64,000 nucleotides of DNA. Source: Desulfovibrio sp. (GTDB lineage Bacteria; Desulfobacterota; Desulfovibrionia; Desulfovibrionales; Desulfovibrionaceae). Positions 17,076-27,296 of this stretch are shown in pieces. Every line of letters begins with the position of its first letter. The stretch's first letter is position 1. The translations under genes and the position numbers were made by a program. Below the pieces are notes generated by a model. It was not told the DNA's origin, did no database searches, and saw only the letters and a list, made by a program, of their open reading frames with translations. Where the stretch lies: NCBI GenBank assembly GCA_016218665.1, contig JACRDI010000028.1, positions 62,001 to 126,000 on the forward strand, in the 5' to 3' direction.

Positions 17076-19079
17076 TTAGCCGAAGTAGCGCTCGCGGACC
17101 TTGCGGGCCACGGTGGGCGCGGTGAAACCGTACTTTTCGGCCAGCTTGCCGGCCGGGGCGCTCTCGCCGAAGTGGTCCAGGCCGATGGCCAGGCCGTCGA
17201 GCCCCACGTACTTGTGCCAGCCCTCGGGGCGGCCGGCCTCGATGGCCACGCGCTTGCGGCAGCTTGGCGGCAGCACCTGGTCCTTGTATTCCTGCTTCTG
17301 CGCCTCGAACAGCGCCACCGAGGGCATGCTGACCACGCGGATCTTGCGGCCCGGGGCCTCGCCTTCGAGGATCTTGGCGGCCTCCAGGGCAAGGGACACC
17401 TCGGAGCCGGTGGCGATCATGATGAGTTCGGGCTCGCCGGTGCAGTCCTTCAGCACGTAGCCGCCCTTCTTGACGCCCTCGGCCACGGCCGGGAACTCCT
17501 TGGGATCCATGACGGGCAGGCCCTGGCGGGTGAGGAAGATGCACGAGGGCTTGCCGGTCTGGCGCAGGGCCACCTCAAGGCACAGGGCGGTCTCGGTGGC
17601 GTCGGCCGGGCGCAGGTCGATGAGCTCCGGGATGAGGCGAAGCGAGGCCACATGTTCGATGGGCTGGTGCGTGGGGCCGTCCTCGCCCACGTGGAAGGAG
17701 TCGTGGGTGAACACGTAGAGCACGGGCAGCTTCTGCAGGGCCGACATGCGGATGGCGTTGCGGCAGTAGTCGGAGAAGGTGAGGAACGTGGCGCCGAAGG
17801 GGATCACTCCGCCGTGCAGGGCCATGCCGTTCAGAATGGCGGCCATGGGGAACTCGCGCACGCCGAAGGACAGGTTGCGCCCCAGGGGGTTGTCCGCGCC
17901 GAAGATGCCCACGGCGTCGCGGAACTTGGCGGTCTGGTTGGAGGGGTCGAGGTCGGCGCTGCCGCCCACCAGATTGGGCAGGAAGTCCTTCATGGCGCCC
18001 AGGCACGCGCCCCAGGCCTGCCGGGTGGCGATCTTCTTGCCGGCCTCGAAGGAGGGCATGGCCACGGGCAGCTCGGCGCGGCCGGTATTCATGGCCTTCC
18101 AGAAGGCCAGGAAGTCCTTGTCGCCCTTCTTGATGGTGCGGCCCAGGGCGTCCTGCCAAGCGCGGGCGCGCTTCTTGAGCTCCGGGTAGCGGGCCTGGAA
18201 GTGGGCCTTGGCCGCGGGCGGCACCTCGAAGCACTTGCCCTGGTCCAGGCACATGCTGGTCTTGGTGGCGGCGATTTCCTCGGCGGCCAGGGGCTCGCCG
18301 TGGGTGCCGAAGTCGCCCTCGCGGGTGGCCGCGCCCTTGGCCATCACCGTGTGGCCGATGATGAGGCTGGGCTTTTTCTTCTGGCCTTGCGCCTTCTTGA
18401 TGGCCGCGCGGATCTGGTCGCGGTCGTGGCCGTCCACCTCCTGCACGTGCCAGCCCATGGCGGCGAAGATCTTGGCGTAGTCGGCCTTGTCCACGCGGGA
18501 AACCGGGCCGGCCAGCTGCACCTTGTTGGAGTCGTAGTAGGCGATGAGCTTGCCCAGGCCCCACAGGCCGGCCAGGTTGGCCGCGCCCAGCACCACGGGC
18601 TCCTGGATGTCGCCGTCTGAGGCGAGCACGTAGGTGTAGTGGTCCACCACGCTCTTGCCCAGTTTTGCCCGCAGGAAGGCCTCGGTCTGGGCCATGCCCA
18701 CGGCCATGGCGAAGCCCTGGCCCAGGGGGCCGGTGGTGGCCTCCACGCCGGGGGTCACGTCGTGCTCCGGGTGGCCGGGGGTGCGGCTGCCCAACTGGCG
18801 GAAGCCCGCCAGGTCGGTCTCGTCGATGAAGCCCGCCAGGTGCAGCAGGGCGTAGAGCAGGGCGGACTCGTGTCCGGCGGAGAGCACGAAGCGGTCGCGG
18901 TTGAACCAGGTGGGGCGCTCGGGGTCGAAGTTCAGGAACTCGGAGTAGAGCACGCTGGCGAAGTCCGCGGAGCTCATGGCGCCGCCCGGATGGCCGGAGT
19001 TGGCGGCGCGGGTGGCGTCCATGATGATGCCTTTTACGGTGTTCACCACAAGCTGGTCGGGGGCGACGGTCTTTGCCAT
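17076..19079 (-). CDS. tkt: Transketolase
   Basis: A 667-aa thiamine-diphosphate enzyme moving two-carbon units between sugar phosphates. Full-length architecture: N-terminal ThDP-binding domain ([14 protein letters not shown], the GDGDIQE-equivalent [10 protein letters not shown]), central pyrimidine domain ([20 protein letters not shown]), C-terminal transketolase domain. AAGGA precedes the ATG. It follows rpiB by about 50 bases in the same direction, forming a pentose-phosphate pair. Confidence 0.97.
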   Translation of the reverse strand: MAKTVAPDQLVVNTVKGIIMDATRAANSGHPGGAMSSADFASVLYSEFLNFDPERPTWFNRDRFVLSAGHESALLYALLHLAGFIDETDLAGFRQLGSRTPGHPEHDVTPGVEATTGPLGQGFAMAVGMAQTEAFLRAKLGKSVVDHYTYVLASDGDIQEPVVLGAANLAGLWGLGKLIAYYDSNKVQLAGPVSRVDKADYAKIFAAMGWHVQEVDGHDRDQIRAAIKKAQGQKKKPSLIIGHTVMAKGAATREGDFGTHGEPLAAEEIAATKTSMCLDQGKCFEVPPAAKAHFQARYPELKKRARAWQDALGRTIKKGDKDFLAFWKAMNTGRAELPVAMPSFEAGKKIATRQAWGACLGAMKDFLPNLVGGSADLDPSNQTAKFRDAVGIFGADNPLGRNLSFGVREFPMAAILNGMALHGGVIPFGATFLTFSDYCRNAIRMSALQKLPVLYVFTHDSFHVGEDGPTHQPIEHVASLRLIPELIDLRPADATETALCLEVALRQTGKPSCIFLTRQGLPVMDPKEFPAVAEGVKKGGYVLKDCTGEPELIMIATGSEVSLALEAAKILEGEAPGRKIRVVSMPSVALFEAQKQEYKDQVLPPSCRKRVAIEAGRPEGWHKYVGLDGLAIGLDHFGESAPAGKLAEKYGFTAPTVARKVRERYFG

Positions 19080-19130
19080 GGAGGTCTGTCCTTGCTGTGA
19101 ATTATGTTGGGTTGGGCGCGTGGTGCGCCA

Positions 19131-19607
19131 TCAGGGCTTGGTCAACGGTGCGGAAAGGGTATCGAACTGGCTGATGCGCCGCAGGTGGCGGGCGCCCTCG
19201 AAGCCGGTGGCCAGGAAGGCGCGGGCGATGTCGAGGCCGAGGCCCTGGCCCACCACGCGCTCGCCCAGGCAGAGGACGTTGGCGTTGTTGTGGGCGCGCG
19301 CCATGCGCGACATGAACTCGCAGGTGCACACCGCGGCGCGGATGCCGGGGTTGCGGTTGGCGGCCATGGACATGCCGAGGCCCGTGCCGCACACAAGGAT
19401 GCCCAGCACGTTGCCGTTCTGGCCGTCCTCGCCGGCCTCCAGCACGCGCTTGCACAGCTTGTCGGCAAAGGCCGGGTAGTCGCAGGAGCCGGTGCAGTCC
19501 GGTCCCAGGTCCTCCACCAGGCAATCGGCCTGGCGCAGGGCCTGCACAAGCGCGCCCTTGAGGGCGAAGCCGCCGTGGTCGGAGGCGATGAGCACGGTTC
19601 TTTGCAT
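19131..19607 (-). CDS. rpiB: Ribose-5-phosphate isomerase B
   Basis: A 158-aa RpiB/LacAB family isomerase (ribose-5-P to ribulose-5-P). SDHGGF near the N-terminus, the catalytic-Cys segment CGTGLGMSMAANR, and HNNANVLCLGERV are diagnostic. It lies between a small coiled-coil protein and tkt, consistent with a pentose-phosphate operon. A GGAGGAG ribosome site is present. Confidence 0.95.
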   Translation of the reverse strand: MQRTVLIASDHGGFALKGALVQALRQADCLVEDLGPDCTGSCDYPAFADKLCKRVLEAGEDGQNGNVLGILVCGTGLGMSMAANRNPGIRAAVCTCEFMSRMARAHNNANVLCLGERVVGQGLGLDIARAFLATGFEGARHLRRISQFDTLSAPLTKP

Positions 19608-19627
19608 CTGCTCCTCCTTGTTTCTGG

Positions 19628-19975
19628 CTAGGGTTTCGGTTCGCCGGAGGCGTCGTCCGTGGCGGCGCCGGGCTGGCAGGGCGGACGCTGGCTTGCGGCC
19701 TCCTGCTCGCGCCGCAGCCGCGCGATCTCGATCTTGAGCATCTCCACCTGGCGCAGGCAGAGGTTCTTCTCCGGGCCGGAGGCGGCCTCCAGCTTGGCCA
19801 GAAGCGCCATCTCCTCGCTCAGGCGGGCCTCAAGCTGGCGCACCTCGTGCAGCTTGGCCTGGCTGGCCAAGAGGCGGCGCATCTCCCGCGCCCAGACCTT
19901 GCAGCCCAGGGTGAAGGTGCCGAGGAAGCCGGGCTTGGCCTCAATTTCCGGCAGCTGGTCCGGGTGTGTTTCCAT
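19628..19975 (-). CDS. Small coiled-coil protein of unknown function
   Basis: A 115-aa protein beginning METHPDQLPE, with a strongly heptad-like middle (KLHEVRQLEARLSEEMALLAKLE) and an acidic, Pro-rich end. There is no signal peptide. It begins inside the 3' end of the upstream lipoprotein gene (about 35-base overlap) with GGAGGAG upstream, so it is probably translated by coupling. No family is recognised. Confidence 0.7.
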   Translation of the reverse strand: METHPDQLPEIEAKPGFLGTFTLGCKVWAREMRRLLASQAKLHEVRQLEARLSEEMALLAKLEAASGPEKNLCLRQVEMLKIEIARLRREQEAASQRPPCQPGAATDDASGEPKP

Positions 19976-20903
19976 TGTCTCCTCCGCCGGTGATGACCTC
20001 CCGCACCTGGGCGGGCGCGGCCTGACGTTCCAGCGAGATGAATTCCGCGCCCGCGGGCAGGGTGAGGGTGAGGGCCTTGGCCGTCCACGGCTCCACGCGG
20101 GGCGTGAGCGAGCGCACGCGCAGCACGGCGCTGTCGCCCTTGGGCAGGGTGAGGGTGAGGGTCTTGGCCGGGCCCACGGGGTCGCCCTCGTCCTCCGGGT
20201 AGCCGGAGAAGGCCAGGCCCCAGACCCGCGCGCCGGAGACGGCGGCACCGTCGCGCTCCACCTGGGACTTGAAATGCTGGGAGAGCAGGCCCTCCATGCG
20301 CTCGGGCCGGCCGTACTGGTCGATGACCAGCAGGCGCACGGGGCCCTTGTCGTAGCTGAAGGCGAAGCCCCCGCCGGGGATAGCGCGCACGCGGGCGGGC
20401 TCGTCCGGCACCAGGGTGCCGAAGCGGCCGGAGAGCACCAGGGAGAGGTCGCGCAGGGAGAAGGGGAAGGGCAGGCCGAGCAACTGCGCGCCGATGACCG
20501 GGTCGCTGTGGGCGTAGGCCCGGCTCTTGTCCGGGTAGAAGGCGAGCAGGCCGCTCTGGTCCTCGCGCATCAGCGCCAGCATGGTGCCCAGGCCCGCGCG
20601 CACGTCCAGGCGCAGGGGGCGGTCATAGTCGCCGAAGAGCTGCACGTCGGTGCGGTTGGCCTTGGTTGGCGTGGAGTAGAGCAGGCTGGCGCGCACGGCC
20701 ACGCCCAGGCCCTCCGCCGGGGGGGCCACGAAGCGCTGGCGGAAGGCGGCCATGTCCTCGGCGGCCTCCTCGTAGCGGGGCAGCTCTATGCGCGGGGCGC
20801 AGGCGCCGAGGGCCAGCAGGGTGACCAGCAGGGCGGGCAGCACGGCCGCCAAAGACAAGGCCCGGCAGGGCGCCGGGCGGACTTCGGTCAGGGGGGGTCT
20901 CAT
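19941..20903 (-). CDS. Outer-membrane lipoprotein (LolB/LolA-like fold possible)
   Basis: A 320-aa predicted lipoprotein. The hydrophobic signal ends in a lipobox (LALGAC), followed by a beta-rich region (residues ~60-300) with repeated hydrophobic strands such as LLVIDQYGRPERM. Its size and strand pattern suggest a LolB/DUF4292-like carrier, but this is inference. The ATG overlaps the stop of the TPR lipoprotein gene (ATGA), so the pair is coupled. It may help place lipoproteins or other lipids in the outer membrane. Confidence 0.65.
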   Translation of the reverse strand: MRPPLTEVRPAPCRALSLAAVLPALLVTLLALGACAPRIELPRYEEAAEDMAAFRQRFVAPPAEGLGVAVRASLLYSTPTKANRTDVQLFGDYDRPLRLDVRAGLGTMLALMREDQSGLLAFYPDKSRAYAHSDPVIGAQLLGLPFPFSLRDLSLVLSGRFGTLVPDEPARVRAIPGGGFAFSYDKGPVRLLVIDQYGRPERMEGLLSQHFKSQVERDGAAVSGARVWGLAFSGYPEDEGDPVGPAKTLTLTLPKGDSAVLRVRSLTPRVEPWTAKALTLTLPAGAEFISLERQAAPAQVREVITGGGDNGNTPGPAAGN

Positions 20904-22678
20904 TTGCTTCCCAGCTTCTTTTTGATGCGGTCCGGATCCTCGTGCTTGAACTTCAGCGCGTTCTGGTAGGCCTTCTTGGCCTGGGCCGCGCGGCCGGACT
21001 GCTTGGCGATGTCTCCGTAGTGCTCCCACATGGTGGGGTCGTCCTTGGACAGGGTGACGGCGCGCTGGATGTGCTTCCAGGCCTCGTCCAGCTTGCCCAG
21101 GCGGAAGTACGCCCAGGCCAGGGAGTCCACGATGTAGCCGTTCTCGGGCTTGAGCTTGTCGGCCTTCTTGATGAGGGTGAGGGCGCGCTCAAGGTCGCGG
21201 CCCTCCTCCGCCAGGGAGTAGCCGATGTAGTTGAGGGCGTCGGCGTGGTCCGGGTTTTTGGCCACGATCTTCTTCATGATCTCGATGGCGGCCTTGCGGT
21301 CGCCCTCGCGGTCCAGCACGGCGCCGTACTGGTACAGCAGATCCTCGTCGTCGGGGCGGTCGCGCAGGGCCTCGTCCAGCACCTTTCTGGCCTCGCCCAG
21401 GCGCTTCTTCTCGATGAGGTACCCGGCCTGCAGCAGCGGGAAGCGGGCCTGGCCGGGGTAGAGGCGCTTGCCCTGCTCCATGAGGGCCAGGGCCTCGTGC
21501 TCGCGCCCCAGGCTGTACAGCAGCTGGATGCGGAACTGCAGGGCCTGGCTGTAGTGCGGGTCGCTCTCGGGCACGAGGTCGAGGAACTGCAGGGCCTTCT
21601 GCGAGTTGTTCTCGCCATCCTGGGCGATGACGGCCTTGTAGAAGAAGTATTCGCCCGGCACCGGCGGATTCGTGGCCAGCACGTCCAGCAGGGTGCTGGC
21701 CTGGGCGGTGTAGTTCTCGTTCAAAAACAGCAGCGAGGCCGCCAGGATGAAGCTCTTGCTGCCGGAGCTGGAAAGGGCCGCGTCCAGCGCCTTGTCCGGG
21801 TTGTTCAGCTTGAGCCACAGGCCGACCACGCGCAGGCGGATGTCCTCGCGCCCTTCGCCGCCGCCGTTTTCGATGCGCTGGCGAATGTCGTCCCGCGTCT
21901 CGCCCAGCACCAGTATCTGCGCGTAGGTGGCCACGGCCGCGGCGTAGTCCTTGTCCAGCTCCTGCTGAAAGGCCAGCTCCACCCAGGCTTCCAGGTGGTC
22001 GGGGTTCTCCTTCAGCAGCTTCTTGAGCTCCTGCATGGCCTGGGGGCGGCGGCCCATGCGCGCCTCGGCCCGGGCCATCTGGAACTGGGCCTCGGGGCTG
22101 CGCTCCTTGGCCGGGATCTTCTTCAGGGTCTCCAGGGCCTTTGCCGGCTGCTCGGAGTCCACGTAGAGCTGGCCCAGGCGCTCGCGCAGGGCGGTGTTCT
22201 CCTGGCGGGAAAGGTAGCCGGAAAGCACGCGCGCCGCCTCGGAGAGGTTGTTCTCCATGAGGTAGGCGTTGGCCAGGGAGGCGTTCAGGTTGTAGTCTTC
22301 CGGGTACTTTGCCAGGCCCGCCTGCAGGATGGCCCTGGCCTCGCTGGCCTGCTCCGGGTTCCAGTACAGGAAGGCCTTGTCCATGTAGAGCGAGGGGGCG
22401 CTTTCCTTGGCGATGACGCGGTCCAGGGCCTGGGCAGCGGCCTTCTGCAGCTCCAGCGTGCGGGCAAAGGCCTCCGGCGACATGCGCGAGGCTCCGGCCG
22501 TCTTGGCCATGAGCTGCAGCAGGGCCTGGTACTCCAGGTAGTCGTAGGTGGCGCCCGCGCCGGGGGTCATGGGCTGCTGGGGAAGCTGCTGGCGGCCCAG
22601 GGGCGCGCAGGCGGCGCACAGCGCCAGGACGAGCGCGGCCACGGCGGCGCGGGAACGGGTGAACTGCGTGCGGGGCAT
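20900..22678 (-). CDS. TPR-repeat lipoprotein
   Basis: A 592-aa protein with an N-terminal lipoprotein signal (VLALCAAC) and many tetratricopeptide repeats across its length, e.g. YPEDYNLNASLANAYL, ENPDHLEAWVELAFQ and NPDHADALNYIGYSL. TPR lipoproteins of this kind serve as scaffolds for envelope complexes or polysaccharide export. The start at 22678 follows GAGG; a GTG at 22690 that overlaps the upstream stop (GTGA) is the alternative. It is co-transcribed with the LolB-like gene. Confidence 0.8.
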   Translation of the reverse strand: MPRTQFTRSRAAVAALVLALCAACAPLGRQQLPQQPMTPGAGATYDYLEYQALLQLMAKTAGASRMSPEAFARTLELQKAAAQALDRVIAKESAPSLYMDKAFLYWNPEQASEARAILQAGLAKYPEDYNLNASLANAYLMENNLSEAARVLSGYLSRQENTALRERLGQLYVDSEQPAKALETLKKIPAKERSPEAQFQMARAEARMGRRPQAMQELKKLLKENPDHLEAWVELAFQQELDKDYAAAVATYAQILVLGETRDDIRQRIENGGGEGREDIRLRVVGLWLKLNNPDKALDAALSSSGSKSFILAASLLFLNENYTAQASTLLDVLATNPPVPGEYFFYKAVIAQDGENNSQKALQFLDLVPESDPHYSQALQFRIQLLYSLGREHEALALMEQGKRLYPGQARFPLLQAGYLIEKKRLGEARKVLDEALRDRPDDEDLLYQYGAVLDREGDRKAAIEIMKKIVAKNPDHADALNYIGYSLAEEGRDLERALTLIKKADKLKPENGYIVDSLAWAYFRLGKLDEAWKHIQRAVTLSKDDPTMWEHYGDIAKQSGRAAQAKKAYQNALKFKHEDPDRIKKKLGSK

Positions 22679-22686
22679 GGATGTCC

Positions 22687-23457
22687 TCACGTGTTGGACG
22701 GGGCGTTGGCGGCCAGCATCTCGGCCATGAGCCGCTCACATTCCTCGGACATGGCGACGCCTTCCGTCATCAGGGCGGGGCCGTAGCGGCGGCCCTGCTC
22801 GGTGCGGAAGCCGCCGGAGAAGCTCCTGGCCAGATCGCGGCCCTTGGGGAACACTGCGCTGATTTCCTCCAGGGACCAGTCCTCGCACTCGCACAGCTCC
22901 CACAGCGTGGCGGAGAAGATGTCCGGCCCGAAGCGGAAGCGGTCGGCGTCGTGCACGGCTCCGGCAAGCAGGCGCGCGGCCTCCGGGCCGCCTTCGGCCA
23001 GGGGCAGGTCGGCCTCGTGCAGGGCCACGGCCTGGGCGATCCACACGCGTTCCTCCGGCGCCAGGGGGTAGCCGCGCAGAATGCGCAGGCAGAGGTCCGC
23101 GCCCTTTTCGGCGTGGTCGTCCTCGTGGCGCAGGGAGTCGTGCAGCAGGCCGGCCATCTCGGCCAGCAGCGCCAGGCGGCGGCGGTCCTCCTGGTTCAGG
23201 CCCGAGGGCTCGGCCAGCACCAGGGCGGCGGCGTCCATGGCCACGCGCTTGCCGTGCTCCACGCCAAGGCCGCAGGCCTCGTTCAGAAAGCCCAGTGCGT
23301 CGCCCTGCAGCCGCAGCATCAGCGGATGGTCGAAAAACATGCCCGAGGCGTGGCCCAGCTCCTCGGCGCACTCCAGGCAGAAGGCGCTCTGGGGGCGCTT
23401 GCCGGAGAGCTCCCGGGCCCGACGCTTGAGTTCCAAGATGCGCTCGTCCATTGCCAT
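22687..23457 (-). CDS. HD-domain protein
   Basis: A 256-aa soluble protein with HD-type metal-binding motifs: GVEHGKRVAMDA (first His), GLLHDSLRHEDDHAEKG (His-Asp pair) and AVHDADRF (distal Asp). HD proteins hydrolyse phosphate esters of nucleotides or second messengers; the substrate is unknown. It lies between rpoH and the TPR lipoprotein gene, with 15 bases to the rpoH stop. The N-terminus has a Cys pair (FCLEC). Confidence 0.75.
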   Translation of the reverse strand: MAMDERILELKRRARELSGKRPQSAFCLECAEELGHASGMFFDHPLMLRLQGDALGFLNEACGLGVEHGKRVAMDAAALVLAEPSGLNQEDRRRLALLAEMAGLLHDSLRHEDDHAEKGADLCLRILRGYPLAPEERVWIAQAVALHEADLPLAEGGPEAARLLAGAVHDADRFRFGPDIFSATLWELCECEDWSLEEISAVFPKGRDLARSFSGGFRTEQGRRYGPALMTEGVAMSEECERLMAEMLAANAPSNT

Positions 23458-23472
23458 CTCCCGTGGGGCCGT

Positions 23473-24450
23473 TTACTCGCCGCCCTCGATCCAGTCGGGC
23501 GAGAAGTCCTTCACCGTGGCCGAAAGGTGCTCCTTGAGCTTCTCCAAGAGGCGCGCCTCGATCTGGCGCACGCGCTCGCGCGTCACGCCGAAGCGGTCGC
23601 CTATCTCGCGCAGGGTCACCGGGCTGTCGGAGAGCAGGCGCTCGTTCAGGATGGCCTGCTCCTTGTCGGACAGGCTGGGAACGATGGTCTTGAGGTTCTC
23701 CAGAAGCAGGCCGGAGATCTGGTCCTGGCTCAGCATGTCCTCGATGCCGGGGCCGAGGGCGGGCAGAAAGTCCAGCCGGGTGTTCTCCGAGTCCTCGCCG
23801 ATGGAGATGTCCAGGCTCATGTCCTGGCGCGAGAGGCGCTGGTCCATCTGCTCGATCTCGGCCTCGCTCACCTGCAGGCTCTCGGAAAGGGCGCTGGTGG
23901 TGGGGTCGAAGCCCATGCTCGTCAGGCGCTGGCGCTCTTTGTTCAAGTTGTAGAACAGCTTGCGCTGGGTCTGCGTGGTGCCGATCTTGACCATGCGCCA
24001 GTTGTCCATGATGTACTTGAGAATGTACGCCTTGATCCAGAACGCGGCGTAATAGCTGAACTTGATGCCCTTGTCCGGGTCGAACTTGCGCACGGCCTTC
24101 ATGAGGCCGACGTTGCCCTCCTGGATCAGATCCTGCACGTTCTGCATCCAGCGGCGCTGGAAGTCCATGGCGATCTTGACCACCAGGCGCAGGTGCGAGG
24201 AAACCAGGCGGAACGCGGCCTCCTGGTCGTTGCCTTCGCGCACGCGCTGGGCCAGTTCGAACTCTTCCTCCGGCGCGAGCAGGGGGAAGCGGGCGATCTC
24301 GCGCAGGTAGTGGCTGAGCGAGTCGCGCGTGGCGGCCTCGCCCCGCTTGCGGGCCACGGGGGCGGGGAGCATGGGCTTCTTCCCGGCCAGCGCCGGGGGC
24401 GCGGCAGGCCTGTGTTCAGCGGGAGAGGCGTGATTTTTTTCCGATTTCAT
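23473..24450 (-). CDS. rpoH: RNA polymerase heat-shock sigma factor (sigma-32)
   Basis: A 325-aa sigma-70 family factor of the RpoH group. Region 2 shows [34 protein letters not shown] and [13 protein letters not shown]; region 4 has [20 protein letters not shown]. The RpoH-type middle (SLDISIGED) is present. The frame is open to 24558, but the candidate promoter lies at 24532-24558, so the start at 24450 is preferred. It is divergent from metH. Confidence 0.93.
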   Translation of the reverse strand: MKSEKNHASPAEHRPAAPPALAGKKPMLPAPVARKRGEAATRDSLSHYLREIARFPLLAPEEEFELAQRVREGNDQEAAFRLVSSHLRLVVKIAMDFQRRWMQNVQDLIQEGNVGLMKAVRKFDPDKGIKFSYYAAFWIKAYILKYIMDNWRMVKIGTTQTQRKLFYNLNKERQRLTSMGFDPTTSALSESLQVSEAEIEQMDQRLSRQDMSLDISIGEDSENTRLDFLPALGPGIEDMLSQDQISGLLLENLKTIVPSLSDKEQAILNERLLSDSPVTLREIGDRFGVTRERVRQIEARLLEKLKEHLSATVKDFSPDWIEGGE

Positions 24451-24531
24451 TCCGATTCGGCCGACCTTGCGGTTCGGCCCGGCAGGGCTGCATTTTCCCC
24501 GGTTCCGGGTCGTTGTTGCGCAAAGGCGGAG

Positions 24532-24558
24532 CGTATAGTTTTTGTTTGTCCTTTTCAA
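24532..24558 (-). promoter_or_regulatory. Candidate promoter of rpoH
   Basis: On the minus strand: TTGAAA (24558-24553), 15-base spacer, TATACG (24537-24532). The spacer is short for sigma-70, so this is tentative. The local sequence is AT-rich compared with its surroundings. Confidence 0.35.
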
Positions 24559-24728
24559 TGATTTTCAGTACACCCGGATTCCCGGCCCGGCCCAGGCGAA
24601 ACGCCGCTCCCCGCGTGGCTCCCGCCGCCTTGCCCCCCAGCGCGGGGACAGCGCGGCAGCCCCTTCCGGGGCCCCCGTTTCGGCCCGCTTCGCCCCAGCC
24701 CGGCCCCACCGCTGACGGAGACACTCCC

Positions 24729-27158
24729 ATGCCCGATTTTCGCTCCCTTTTGAACGACGGCCGCATCCACTTCTTTGACGGAGGCTTCGGCGCGCTGCTG
24801 CAGTCGCGCGGGCTTCCCCCGGGCATCGCGCCGGAGATGTTCGGCCTCAAGAATCCAGAGCCCGTGGCCGCCATCCACGCCGAGTACGCCGCCGCCGGGG
24901 CCGAGGTCGTCACCACCAACACCTTCGGTGGCACGCGCTTCAAGCTGGACCCCGGCGTGGACGCGCGCGCCCTGAACCGCGAGCTGGCCCGCACGGCGAA
25001 AAAGGCCGTGGGCGGCCGCGCCTTCGTGGCCGGCAGCGTGGGCCCCACCGGGCACTTTGTGCAGCCCATGGGCGATCTTTCCTTCCGCGACATGGTGGCC
25101 GCCTTCCGCGAGCAGATCCTGGGCCTGGCCGAGGGCGGGGCCGACCTCATCCTGGGCGAGACGCACTTCGACCTGGCCGAGGCCAAGGCCATCGTCATCG
25201 CCGCGCGGGAGGCCGCCGACATCCTCTCCAGGGACCTGCCCGTGGGCGTCACCATGACCTTCGAGGGCGAGAAGTCCCTCACCGGCACCACGCCGCTCAC
25301 CTTCATCGACACCATGCAGAACCTGGGCGTGGACCTGCTGGGCACCAACTGCTCCGCCGGGCCGGAGCAGATCGTCGAAGTGGTCAAGGCCATGCTGCCC
25401 CGGCTCTCCACGCCGCTGCTGGTTCAGCCCAACGCCGGCCTGCCGGAGCTGGACGAGGAAGGGCGCACCGTGTTCCGCCTGGGGCCGGACGACTTCGCCC
25501 GCCAGTGCCGCGCCTTCGCCGAGATGGGCGCCAAGTTCCTGGGCGGCTGCTGCGGCACCACGCCCGCGCACATCGCGGCCCTCAAGGCCGCCGTGGGCGA
25601 CATGCCCTACGCCAAGCCCGACCCGCAGGACAAGTCGCCCCTGGTGCTGACCTGCCGCGCCAGTTCCGTCACCTTCGGCGGGGAGAACCCGCTGATCGTC
25701 ATCGGCGAGCGCATCAACCCCACGGGCAAGAAGGCCCTTTCCGAGGAGCTGGTGCAGAACGCCCACGCCGAGGCCCTGCGCCTGGCCACGGAGCAGATCG
25801 CCCAGGGGGCCGGCGTGCTCGACGTCAACGTGGGCGCGCCCATGGTGGACGAGAAGACGGTGCTGCCCTCGCTGGCCCTTGCCTTGTCCTCGCGCTTCGA
25901 GGTGCCCCTGTCGCTCGACACCTCCGACCCGGTGGCCATGGAGAACGCCCTGTGGACCCAGGCGGGCTCGCCCCTGGTGAACTCCATCAGCGGGGAGCCG
26001 GGCCGCATGGAGCAGCTGGGGCCCTTGTGCAAGAAATTCGGCGCGCCGTTCATCCTGCTGCCGCTTGAGGGCCGCAAGCTGCCCTACACCGCGGCCGAGC
26101 GCATCGCGGTCATCGAGCGCCTGCTTGGGCAGGCCGAGGACCTGGGCATTCCGCGCCGGCTGGTGATGGTGGACGCGCTGGTTCTGACCGTGTCCTCCAA
26201 GGCCCTGGCCGCGCGCCACTGCCTGGAGACCATCCGCCACTGCGCCGAGGTGTGGGGCCTGCCCACCACCATGGGCCTGTCCAACGTGAGCTTCGGCCTG
26301 CCCGCGCGCGAGCTTTTGAATTCCACCTTCCTGGCCCTGTCCATGGGCGCTGGCCTGTCCTCGTGCATCGCCAACCCGGCGAGCCAGCGCCTGCGCGAGG
26401 CCGCGGCCTCGGCCGAGGTGCTGCTTGCGCGCGACGCCAACGCCGGGCGGTACATCGCCTCCTACGCGGGCTGGGCCCCGGCCACGGGCGGGAGCGTTTC
26501 CGCCGGGGCCGCCGCAACCGGCACGGGCAAGGCCTCCACCCCGCAGGAGGCGGTGATCCGGGGCGACAAGGCCGGACTGCTGGCCATGGTCGAGGCCGCC
26601 CTGGCGCAAGGGACCGATCCTTTCAAGCTGGTGGACGAGGCCCTCATTCCGGGCATCCTGGAAGTGGGGCGGAAGTACGAGCGCAAGGAATACTTCCTGC
26701 CGCAGCTTTTGCGCAGCGCCGAGGCCATGCAGGCGGGCTTCGCCAGGCTGGAACCGCTGCTGCTCGCCTCCGGCCGGGCGGAGAAGAAGACGCCCATCGT
26801 CATGGCCACGGTGGAGGGCGACATCCACGACATCGGCAAGAACATCGTCTGCCTGATGCTCAAAAACCACGGCTTCGAGGTCTTCGACCTGGGCAAGGAC
26901 GTGCCGGCCAGGCAGATCGTGGACGAGGCCGAGCGCGTGGGCGCGGGCGTCATCGGGCTTTCGGCGCTGATGACCACCACCATGGTGCGCATGGAGGACA
27001 CGGTGAACCTCATCCGCGAGCGCGGCCTGCACATCAAAGTCATGGTCGGCGGGGCCGTGGTCACCGAGGCCTTCGCCCAGTCCATCGGCGCGGACGGTTT
27101 CTCCCGCGACGCCGTGGCCGCGGTGAAGCTGGCGGCGAAGCTCTCCGGCAAGGCCTAG
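24729..27158 (+). CDS. metH: Methionine synthase, cobalamin-dependent, without SAM reactivation domain
   Basis: An 809-aa B12-dependent methionine synthase. Order: homocysteine-binding Zn module (FDGGFGALLQ, GTNCSAGP, GGCCGTTP cysteines), pterin-binding domain (VIGERINPTGKK, then a VLDVNVGAP motif), B12 cap and B12-binding domain (GDIHDIGKNI with the cobalt-ligating His). It ends right after the cobalamin domain, so the ~330-aa C-terminal SAM activation domain of E. coli MetH is absent. Such short forms need a separate reactivation partner (family knowledge). Start ATG at 24729; upstream in-frame codons are not protein-like. Confidence 0.93.
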   Translation: MPDFRSLLNDGRIHFFDGGFGALLQSRGLPPGIAPEMFGLKNPEPVAAIHAEYAAAGAEVVTTNTFGGTRFKLDPGVDARALNRELARTAKKAVGGRAFVAGSVGPTGHFVQPMGDLSFRDMVAAFREQILGLAEGGADLILGETHFDLAEAKAIVIAAREAADILSRDLPVGVTMTFEGEKSLTGTTPLTFIDTMQNLGVDLLGTNCSAGPEQIVEVVKAMLPRLSTPLLVQPNAGLPELDEEGRTVFRLGPDDFARQCRAFAEMGAKFLGGCCGTTPAHIAALKAAVGDMPYAKPDPQDKSPLVLTCRASSVTFGGENPLIVIGERINPTGKKALSEELVQNAHAEALRLATEQIAQGAGVLDVNVGAPMVDEKTVLPSLALALSSRFEVPLSLDTSDPVAMENALWTQAGSPLVNSISGEPGRMEQLGPLCKKFGAPFILLPLEGRKLPYTAAERIAVIERLLGQAEDLGIPRRLVMVDALVLTVSSKALAARHCLETIRHCAEVWGLPTTMGLSNVSFGLPARELLNSTFLALSMGAGLSSCIANPASQRLREAAASAEVLLARDANAGRYIASYAGWAPATGGSVSAGAAATGTGKASTPQEAVIRGDKAGLLAMVEAALAQGTDPFKLVDEALIPGILEVGRKYERKEYFLPQLLRSAEAMQAGFARLEPLLLASGRAEKKTPIVMATVEGDIHDIGKNIVCLMLKNHGFEVFDLGKDVPARQIVDEAERVGAGVIGLSALMTTTMVRMEDTVNLIRERGLHIKVMVGGAVVTEAFAQSIGADGFSRDAVAAVKLAAKLSGKA

Positions 27159-27296
27159 GCCGGGCCGCCGGGCCGCCGGATCGGCAGGCCATGGCCCACG
27201 GGGCTCCGCGCGGGGCTTTGCGTCCCGCCGGGCTTTCTGCTACACCGCCGCAGATGCGCGCCGGGGCTTTTCGCCTTGCGCGCCAAGGAGAAACGA

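Noticed and set aside
24560-24728. Possible SAM or cobalamin riboswitch upstream of metH
   Set aside because: The leader is ~170 bases of GC-rich sequence, but no B12-box-like or SAM-riboswitch core could be seen by eye; a covariance search would be needed.
24555-27032. An 825-codon minus-strand frame opposite metH
   Set aside because: Antisense shadow of metH.
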